Origin: Clostridiales bacterium
Lineage (GTDB): Bacteria > Bacillota > Clostridia > Oscillospirales > QAMX01
Direction: 5' to 3'
Assembly (NCBI GenBank): GCA_016285815.1
Contig: JAEERN010000051.1
Span: 1-5,149 of the forward strand
DNA: 5,149 nt
Below the pieces are notes generated by a model. It was not told the origin of the DNA. It saw nothing but the letters and a program-made list of their open reading frames with translations, and made no database searches. Of the stretch, positions 1 to 4,066 are shown piece by piece (the stretch's first letter is position 1; every line of letters begins with the position of its first letter). A program made the position numbers and the translations under genes.

Positions 1-155
1 ATTTCGGCGCGGATCCGTTCGGCCGCGCGCGCGGAGTCCGGCAGCAGGTGCTCGCCCCCGAACTCGCACTGGTAGAGCAGCTTGACCGCGTCGGCGGGCC
101 GAAGCTGCGGGAAGAGCGCGGCGTGCCGGAGCAGGACCGCGGCGGTCTCAGTCAT
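1..155 (-). CDS. Conserved protein of unknown function, N-terminal part (runs off left edge)
   Basis: Fifty-one codons are visible, from an ATG at 155 to the window edge with no stop. The protein begins MTETAAVLLRHAALFP and continues with a block containing AVKLLYQCEFGGEHLL. From memory, the pattern of aspartate then VKLxYQxEFGxxH occurs near the start of an uncharacterised family common in Firmicutes; I know no function for it and assign none. No signal peptide or membrane segment is seen in the visible part. The ATG lies inside the end of the upstream transporter gene: ATG at 153-155 and that gene's TGA at 148-150 share eight bases, so the two are almost certainly cotranscribed and translationally coupled. 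That suggests a role linked to the transported compound, but this is inference. The reading frame is secure; the family assignment is moderate. Confidence 0.7.
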   Translation of the reverse strand, partial: MTETAAVLLRHAALFPQLRPADAVKLLYQCEFGGEHLLPDSARAAERIRAE

Positions 156-678
156 TGCAGAAGAGGTTGGCCTTTTTCAGCGCGATCACGATCAGCGGGA
201 TCAGGACCAGCTGGATGGCCGTGCCGGGCAGGGTGGTGACCATCATGGCCGTGAACACCTCGCCGAAGGTGAGGCTCGTGTGCTGGACCCCGGCGATGGC
301 GAACTTGGCCAGACCGCCGGCGATGCGGCCCGCCAGGATGGAGATCACCAGATTGACGTAGAGGAACGGGATCTTTTTGGGCAGCAGGCGGTAGAACAGA
401 CCGGTGCAGAGACCGTAGATCCCCAGCTCCGCCGCCATGGAGATGGCGGTGGTCAGCGGGGGCATCTGGAACATGAGATGGCGTGTCAGCGGGCCGAGCA
501 GGCCCACCGCCAGACCGTAGGGCCAGCCGCAGACGAAGCCGCAGAGCAGGGCGGGGATGTGCATCAGGCTGAGCATGGAGCTGAGCGCGCGGTTGTTCCC
601 GGTGAAGAAGGGCAGCACCCAGCACAGGGCGAGGCAGAGAGCGGCGAAGACCAGCCGCTTGATCTCTTTGTGTTTCAT
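148..678 (-). CDS. ECF transporter S component (substrate-binding membrane subunit)
   Basis: A 176-residue, very hydrophobic protein with about six membrane segments, near residues 8-25, 35-52, 54-70, 76-98, 104-130 and 142-166. This length and topology fit S components of energy-coupling factor transporters, which bind a vitamin or similar micronutrient and dock on a shared EcfT/EcfA ATPase module encoded elsewhere. The stretch with LMHIPALLCGFVCGWPYG (residues 38-55), then GPLTRHLMFQMPPL (62-75), resembles Firmicutes S components of the ECF_trnsprt family. The substrate cannot be read from the sequence; pantothenate-like is only a guess. I chose the ATG at 678 because AAGGATGG lies 9-12 bases upstream and residue 2 onward gives a normal short basic N-terminus. 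An in-frame ATG at 771 would add 31 residues translated through the leader hairpin, which seems unlikely. The protein overlaps the next gene by eight bases. Confidence 0.82.
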   Translation of the reverse strand: MKHKEIKRLVFAALCLALCWVLPFFTGNNRALSSMLSLMHIPALLCGFVCGWPYGLAVGLLGPLTRHLMFQMPPLTTAISMAAELGIYGLCTGLFYRLLPKKIPFLYVNLVISILAGRIAGGLAKFAIAGVQHTSLTFGEVFTAMMVTTLPGTAIQLVLIPLIVIALKKANLFCND

Positions 679-717
679 GGTTTCGTTCCATCCTTTTCTT
701 TTTTGGATCCGGCGCAT

Positions 718-764
718 AAAAAAACACGCCGCGACTCTCTGCGACGGACGCAGAGCCGGCGGCG
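718..764 (-). terminator. Terminator-like attenuator hairpin in the leader of the ECF S-component gene
   Basis: Read on the minus strand, an outer 6-bp stem (759-764 with 727-732) and an inner 7-bp perfect stem (749-755 with 737-743, five-base loop) are followed two bases later by seven U (724-718). This is the form of an intrinsic terminator. It lies downstream of the promoter at 788-816 and 40 bases before the start codon at 678, so it would stop transcripts before the gene unless relieved. Only about 17-20 transcribed bases precede it, too few for a known riboswitch aptamer. What would control it is unknown. The structure is seen; the attenuation role is inferred. Confidence 0.55.
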
Positions 765-787
765 CCTTCATGGCTCCAATTGTCCAT

Positions 788-816
788 AGGATACCACATC
801 CGCCGGGCGTTGTCAA
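788..816 (-). promoter_or_regulatory. Sigma-A-type promoter for the ECF S-component gene
   Basis: On the minus strand a perfect -35 TTGACA (816-811) is followed by a 17-base spacer and a -10 TATCCT (793-788). Transcription would start near 781-783, giving a leader of about 105 bases before the ATG at 678. It is divergent from the promoter at 890-919, with 73 bases between the two -35 boxes. Confidence 0.8.
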
Positions 817-889
817 GAATAATCGCGCGGGCGGGGGCAAAAAAAACGGCAGACCGGCGGGCGCCTTGAAAAAAGTTTACAGATCGCGG

Positions 890-919
890 TTGACAAGACC
901 TCTCCGGAAAGGCTATAAT
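890..919 (+). promoter_or_regulatory. Sigma-A-type promoter for the esterase-DtxR operon
   Basis: Consensus TTGACA (890-895), an 18-base spacer and consensus TATAAT (914-919). An A-rich stretch at 868-874 could act as a weak UP element. The spacer holds a 14-bp imperfect palindrome (899-912, six of seven pairs) that could be an operator. The start codon at 918 of the longest open frame overlaps the -10 box, so it cannot be the true start. Confidence 0.85.
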
Positions 920-968
920 GGAGAAAACGGGCCGGAAGGGCGCCGCAAGGGGAAAGAGAGTGGTCGGG

Positions 969-1814
969 ATGCAGGCGGAACGCGGAAAGATCGCGGAACG
1001 GACGGTCTATAAGACCGTGGACGGAGAAGAGCTGACGGCGCTGATCTACCGCCGCCCGCGGAAAGAGGGCGACGGGCTCTCGCCGGTCTGCTTCTGGTTC
1101 CACGGGGGCAGCTGGACCGGGGGACATCCCTGGGAGCCGGAGCTTTTGCCTCTGTTCCTCCGGCGTCTGAACGATCTCGGGGTCGCGGTGATCTCCTGTC
1201 AGTACCGTCTCTGCAGCGAGACGAACCACTGGACGGAGATGATGGCCGACTGTTCGGACTTCATCCGCTTCTTCGCGGCCCGGACCGGCGAGCTGGGACT
1301 GGACATGGACCGGGTCTTCACCTGCGGCGCCTCGGCCGGGGGACACCTGTCCCTGATGGAGGCGCTGGCCGGGGACCGGTTCGGCCAAAAGGGAACGGCG
1401 TTCCCGAAGATCCGGTTCGTCGTGGACCTGTGCGGCCCGGTGACGCTGGGCGAGCGGCTCAACTGGGAGCACGTGAAGAACCCGGAAAAGCACTATCGCC
1501 TGCTGTTCGGGCCGGACCCGTCGGGCTGGCGGTCCAGCGGGCGGCAGATCAGCCCGCTCTATATCGCGGAAGAGCTTCCGCCCGCGGCCCTGATGCCGGT
1601 CATCGCCGTCCACAGCACGCACGACGAGCTGGTCTCGCCCCGTCAGCCGGAGCGGCTGCGGGACTGCTGGGAGCGGGCCGGGCGCGAGTTCCGCCTGGTG
1701 GTCGTGCAGAACGGCTCGCACGCCTTCGGGAACATCCCGGGGCTCCCGCCGGCCGAACCGGCGCAGGACGAGCTGCAGCGGATCCTCGGCGACTTCGTCG
1801 AGGCGCATCTTTGA
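969..1814 (+). CDS. Alpha/beta-hydrolase, esterase/lipase type
   Basis: A 281-residue serine hydrolase of the alpha/beta fold, probably a cytoplasmic carboxylesterase; no signal peptide is seen. The oxyanion-hole motif HGGSW is at residues 45-49 and the nucleophile elbow GASAGG has its serine at 122. The likely acid is D219 in THDELVSP and the likely catalytic histidine is H251 in NGSHAFG. HGGxW plus GxSxGG fits the hormone-sensitive-lipase/BD-FAE-like group, and the length is typical. The true substrate is unknown. Start choice is uncertain: ATG 969 is listed, but an in-frame GTG at 960 sits seven bases after AAGGGG (947-952) and may be preferred. It is the first gene after the promoter at 890-919, and the DtxR-like regulator follows 79 bases after its stop. 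That link to metal control leaves open a siderophore- or metal-related ester substrate, as inference only. Confidence 0.85.
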   Translation: MQAERGKIAERTVYKTVDGEELTALIYRRPRKEGDGLSPVCFWFHGGSWTGGHPWEPELLPLFLRRLNDLGVAVISCQYRLCSETNHWTEMMADCSDFIRFFAARTGELGLDMDRVFTCGASAGGHLSLMEALAGDRFGQKGTAFPKIRFVVDLCGPVTLGERLNWEHVKNPEKHYRLLFGPDPSGWRSSGRQISPLYIAEELPPAALMPVIAVHSTHDELVSPRQPERLRDCWERAGREFRLVVVQNGSHAFGNIPGLPPAEPAQDELQRILGDFVEAHL

Positions 1815-1856
1815 ACAGGACCGCGCGCTGAAGGGAAGCGCCCCGCGCGCGGGACC

Positions 1857-1873
1857 CCGGCCGGTCTGGCCGG
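1857..1873. repeat. Inverted repeat between the esterase and DtxR-like genes
   Basis: CCGGCC (1857-1862) and GGCCGG (1868-1873) form a perfect 6-bp stem with a five-base loop, directly followed by the ribosome binding site region of the next gene (GGGAGG at 1879-1884). There is no T run, so it is not a standard terminator. It might tune readthrough or message stability between the two genes, or be chance in GC-rich DNA. Confidence 0.35.
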
Positions 1874-1893
1874 AAAGAGGGAGGAAACGAGGT

Positions 1894-2268
1894 ATGGCGC
1901 TGTTCGAGTCCGGTGAGATGTACTTGGAGACGATCCTGCTCCTTTCCCGGAAACAGCCGCGGGTGAGGGCCATCGACGTCGGCACGGAGATGGGCTTTTC
2001 CAAGCCCAGCGTGAGCCGCGCGCTGGGCATCCTGAAAAAGGACGGCTATCTGACCGTCGACCCCGACGGGCACATCGCGCTGACTGAGAGCGGCCGCGCC
2101 GTGGCGGAAAAAATCTACGAGCGGCACACGCTGATCACCGCGGTGCTGACGGATCTCGGCGTCGACAAGAAGATCGCCGCCGCCGACGCGTGCCGGATCG
2201 AGCACGTGATCAGTGAAGAGAGCTTTGAGGTCATCCGGAGCCGGTACCGGAAAAAGGAAGAGGCCTGA
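1894..2268 (+). CDS. DtxR/IdeR-family metal-dependent transcriptional regulator (short form)
   Basis: A 124-residue winged-helix repressor that binds DNA when loaded with a divalent metal. The N-terminal helix carries SGEMYLETI, the winged HTH spans about residues 24-53 (recognition helix around SKPSVSRAL), and the dimerisation/metal region follows. By alignment from memory, Met9, Cys100, Glu103 and His104 match Met10, Cys102, Glu105 and His106 of DtxR, the primary iron-type site. MntR has Asp at the first of these positions, so iron seems more likely than manganese. Of the ancillary site, His78 is present, but the positions of DtxR Glu83 and His98 appear to be Thr82 and Ala96. The SH3-like C-terminal domain of full-length DtxR (about 226 residues) is absent, so the length is MntR-like. 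The start is set by GGGAGG nine bases upstream. It is the second gene of the esterase operon, before a strong terminator. Confidence 0.88.
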   Translation: MALFESGEMYLETILLLSRKQPRVRAIDVGTEMGFSKPSVSRALGILKKDGYLTVDPDGHIALTESGRAVAEKIYERHTLITAVLTDLGVDKKIAAADACRIEHVISEESFEVIRSRYRKKEEA

Positions 2269-2284
2269 CGGCAAAGAGCGAACG

Positions 2285-2316
2285 GGAGAGCGGAGCGGTC
2301 CGCTCTCCTTCTTTTT
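2285..2316 (+). terminator. Intrinsic terminator of the esterase-DtxR operon
   Basis: A perfect 10-bp stem (2285-2294 with 2299-2308) with a GCGG loop, followed by TTCTTTTT (2309-2316). It starts 16 bases after the DtxR-like stop codon. Confidence 0.92.
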
Positions 2317-2324
2317 GCGCGCGT

Positions 2325-2353
2325 CGTCCGGCCGCATAAAACGCGGCCGGACG
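2325..2353 (+). repeat. 11-bp inverted repeat upstream of the lipoprotein gene
   Basis: Perfect 11-base arms (2325-2335 and 2343-2353) flank a seven-base loop, ATAAAAC. It begins nine bases after the T tract of the preceding terminator and ends 64 bases before the lipoprotein start. No T run follows on the plus strand. It could be a second, back-up termination element, a 5' stabilising hairpin, or a protein-binding site. I found no convincing promoter between 2309 and 2417, so the transcription start of the lipoprotein gene is unresolved. Confidence 0.5.
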
Positions 2354-2417
2354 GGAAACAATGGAGGTGCGCCTGAAAAAAGCAAAGGCAAAAACTGTGA
2401 AGAAACGGAGATCCACC

Positions 2418-2702
2418 ATGAAGAGAACAGCTGCCGTCGTTCTGGCGGCGCTCTGCGCGGCGCTTGCGCTGGCGGGGTGCCGGGGGAACGACAGAAACGA
2501 GACCACCCGCGCGACGACCCGGTCCACGACGGCGGCGACCACCGAGGCGTCGACGTCCGCGACGTCCGCGGCCACGACGGTCCCCGCGCCTGCGTCGACC
2601 ACCGACGAGGGGACCTCCGCCGTCCCCACGGACGACTTCGGAAGCAGCATGCCGTCGGACGCGACGGACGGCGGCACGGCCGACGGATCCTCCGCCCGCT
2701 GA
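2418..2702 (+). CDS. Small Thr/Ser-rich lipoprotein (stalk without a visible cargo domain)
   Basis: A 94-residue protein with a classic lipoprotein signal: basic MKR, a hydrophobic core at residues 5-17 and the lipobox LAGC at 18-21. Cleavage before Cys21 and lipidation would anchor it on the outer face of the cytoplasmic membrane. Residues 27-66 contain 15 Thr with Ala and Ser, a low-complexity tether like those that space extracellular domains from the membrane and may be glycosylated. Residues 63-94 are rich in Asp, Gly and Ser. No folded domain follows, so the function is unknown. The ATG at 2418 is chosen because GGAG lies seven bases upstream (2407-2410) and it gives a normal signal peptide; the in-frame ATG at 2361 would add 19 mostly basic residues without a good binding site. 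It may be an expressed surface tether or a remnant of a longer protein. A 9-base tandem repeat (2552-2569) lies in the Thr/Ser region. Confidence 0.75.
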   Translation: MKRTAAVVLAALCAALALAGCRGNDRNETTRATTRSTTAATTEASTSATSAATTVPAPASTTDEGTSAVPTDDFGSSMPSDATDGGTADGSSAR

Positions 2703-2710
2703 GCGGATCC

Positions 2711-2767
2711 GACAGGACGGCCCCCCTGCCGGGGGCGGCGGCGTTCCCGGCAGGGGGGCCGTCTGTC
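2711..2767 (+). terminator. Very strong GC-rich hairpin after the lipoprotein gene, possible U-less terminator
   Basis: A perfect 18-bp stem (2716-2733 with 2746-2763) has a 12-base loop and can extend by four pairs (2711-2714 with 2764-2767) past one bulged base. It begins eight bases after the TGA at 2700-2702. No T run follows, so release would not be by the standard intrinsic mechanism. Its position after the stop and before the next promoter argues for an end-of-transcript element that stops or protects the message. Confidence 0.6.
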
Positions 2768-2800
2768 TGCGATCCCCCAAAAAACTTGGGTTCCCGGCAG
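2743..2800 (+). repeat. 11-bp direct repeat that duplicates one arm of the hairpin
   Basis: GTTCCCGGCAG occurs at 2743-2753, inside the loop and 3' arm of the large hairpin, and again at 2790-2800, just before the AT-rich promoter region. Both copies could pair with the 5' arm segment at 2726-2733, although the 18-bp stem should win. A small CCCAA/TTGGG hairpin (2776-2780 with 2786-2790) lies between them. Confidence 0.5.
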
Positions 2801-2853
2801 AATATACAAAAATTACACTTGAAAAAAAGGCGGAAATAGTGTATCATATATTC
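2800..2853. repeat. Nested inverted repeats over the regulator gene promoter, candidate operator
   Basis: Outer arms GAATATA (2800-2806) and TATATTC (2847-2853) and inner arms TACACT (2814-2819) and AGTGTA (2838-2843) are perfect inverted repeats. The inner arms touch the -35 box and the -10 box. A protein bound here would block RNA polymerase. Autoregulation by the adjacent CdaR/PucR-like protein is possible but unproven, and AT-rich DNA yields such repeats by chance fairly easily. Confidence 0.35.
2819..2847 (+). promoter_or_regulatory. Sigma-A-type promoter for the regulator-ftsE operon
   Basis: TTGAAA (2819-2824), a 17-base spacer and TATCAT (2842-2847), in an AT-rich island (about 2801-2853) inside GC-rich DNA. 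The A/T stretch at 2801-2818 could act as an UP element. Transcription would start near 2854, leaving a leader of about 87 bases. Confidence 0.75.
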
Positions 2854-2854
2854 G

Positions 2855-2911
2855 GGTATCTGTCGGGAAAGCCCGTTTGGATATCTGCGGCGGTCAGCCC
2901 GCCGCGCGGGC
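2855..2911 (+). other. Structured 5' leader with alternative hairpins
   Basis: The first hairpin pairs 2855-2860 with 2880-2885 (one G-U) and 2864-2867 with 2872-2875, around an AAAG loop. Next, 2887-2893 can pair with 2899-2905 (seven pairs), or 2897-2902 can pair with 2906-2911 (six pairs); these two are mutually exclusive. The G-rich binding site at 2927-2931 stays outside. No T run or known riboswitch motif is visible, so regulation by this leader is a guess. Confidence 0.35.
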
Positions 2912-2940
2912 CGCAATGAATTTGATGGGGGATCCAAGTC

Positions 2941-4032
2941 ATGTCAAGACGTTTATTTCAGAACCTCGCTCTGCAGATGAAGGACGCGGTCGGCCGCAAT
3001 CTCGGCGTTGTGGACAGCGACGGGACGGTGATCTCGTGCAGCGATCTGAAACGGATCGGCGAGACCTTTGAGGCCGCGGTGGAGGAGATGAACCAGACCG
3101 GCGAGGCCGTCGTGATGGACGGGCTCACGTTCCGCTCTCTGGCCGTCCGGGGCGTTCGTCTGGAGTACGGCGTGTTCGTCGAAGGGACGGACGACGAGGC
3201 CATGCGGCTCAGCGCCATGGCGGTCGTTTCGATCAACAGCGTCAAGCAGTATTACGACGAGAAATACGACAAGGCGACCTTTATCAAAAACATCATGCTG
3301 GACAACGTCCTGCCGGGGGACATCTATATCAAATCCAAAGAGCTGCACTTCGGCGGGGACGTCTCGCGGGTGGTGTTCCTGGTCCGCATGGTGGACAAGA
3401 TCGACGTGGCCACCAACGACATCATCGGCGGTCTGTTCCCGGACAAGCAGAAGGACTTCATCATCTCGGTGAACGAGAGCGACGTTGCCATCGTCAAGGA
3501 GGTCAAGGCCTCCAGCGACATCAAGGAGCTGCGCAAGATCGCCAAGGGCATCGAGGACACCATCGGCTCGGAGCTGTACCTGAAATGCGTCATCGGCATC
3601 GGCACCGTGGTCAGCCAGCTCAAGGACCTGTCCCGCTCGCTGAAAGAGGCGCAGGTGGCCATCGAGGTGGGCCACGTCTTCGAGCCGGAAAAGACGATCC
3701 TGAACTATGAGAACCTGGGCATCGGCCGTCTGATCTATCAGCTTCCCACCACCATGTGTGAGATGTTTTTGAGCGAGGTGTTCAAAAAGGGCTCGGTGGA
3801 ATCGCTGGGACAGGAGACCATGATGACCATCCAGAAGTTCTTCGAGAACAACCTGAACGTGTCCGAGACCTCCCGGAAGCTCTTCGTCCACCGCAACACG
3901 CTGGTCTATCGTCTGGAGAAGATCAAGAAGATCACGGGCCTCGACCTTCGCGAGTTCGACCACGCCATCGTGTTCAAGGTGGCGCTGATGGTCAAGAAAT
4001 ACCTGGAATCGAAAGAGGAAGGCGAGATCTGA
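2941..4032 (+). CDS. CdaR/PucR-family transcriptional regulator
   Basis: A 363-residue DNA-binding protein with the layout of the CdaR (sugar-diacid regulator)/PucR group. The N-terminal part, about residues 5-100, resembles the diacid-recognition/PAS-like sensor: GRNLGVVDSDGTVISCSDLKRIG (18-40) follows the family pattern of N-x-x-V-x-D-x-x-G-x-I-x-x-S, then D-x-x-R-I-G. The His that often follows in CdaR appears to be Phe43. Residues about 130-250 fit the degenerate GGDEF-like middle domain. The C-terminal HTH_30-type domain is at about 296-355, with NNLNVSETSRKLFVHRNTLVYR as its helix-turn-helix. The true ligand is unknown. It starts at ATG 2941 after a G-rich site (2927-2931, nine-base gap). 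It is first in an operon with ftsE, whose start is 34 bases past its stop with no terminator between, so it may control or be co-produced with the FtsEX division/cell-wall machinery. Confidence 0.87.
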   Translation: MSRRLFQNLALQMKDAVGRNLGVVDSDGTVISCSDLKRIGETFEAAVEEMNQTGEAVVMDGLTFRSLAVRGVRLEYGVFVEGTDDEAMRLSAMAVVSINSVKQYYDEKYDKATFIKNIMLDNVLPGDIYIKSKELHFGGDVSRVVFLVRMVDKIDVATNDIIGGLFPDKQKDFIISVNESDVAIVKEVKASSDIKELRKIAKGIEDTIGSELYLKCVIGIGTVVSQLKDLSRSLKEAQVAIEVGHVFEPEKTILNYENLGIGRLIYQLPTTMCEMFLSEVFKKGSVESLGQETMMTIQKFFENNLNVSETSRKLFVHRNTLVYRLEKIKKITGLDLREFDHAIVFKVALMVKKYLESKEEGEI

Positions 4033-4049
4033 CGCACCCTTGTCCGGAT

Positions 4050-4054
4050 AGGAG
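4050..4054 (+). promoter_or_regulatory. Ribosome binding site of ftsE with long spacing
   Basis: AGGAG lies 12 bases before the ATG at 4067, longer than the usual 5-9. No other in-frame start codon fits better, and the protein from 4067 begins as FtsE proteins normally do, so the start holds. Confidence 0.6.
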
Positions 4055-4066
4055 AATCGCTGTTCT

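Noticed and set aside
679..771. In-frame ATG at 771 adding 31 residues to the ECF S component
   Set aside because: GGAG is only two bases before it, and the extension would be translated from the attenuator hairpin and U tract. The added residues are basic and unlike an S-component N-terminus.
841..890. Possible second minus-strand terminator around the T-rich run complementary to 839-846
   Set aside because: Only a three-base stem can be drawn before the T run, and no minus-strand gene ends there.
918..968. Upstream ATG at 918 as the esterase start
   Set aside because: It overlaps the TATAAT -10 box at 914-919, so it lies upstream of the expected transcription start and has no ribosome binding site.
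2361..2417. ATG at 2361 as the lipoprotein start, and the GGAGGTG at 2363-2369 as a binding site for another gene
   Set aside because: The extension makes an abnormal 19-residue basic leader before a good signal peptide, while ATG 2418 has GGAG at ideal spacing. No start codon lies at the right distance after GGAGGTG.
813..2937. Long open frames on the minus strand opposite the esterase, DtxR-like and lipoprotein genes
   Set aside because: They are Arg/Pro/Ala-rich translations of GC-rich antisense DNA with no recognisable domain, and they overlap well-supported genes.
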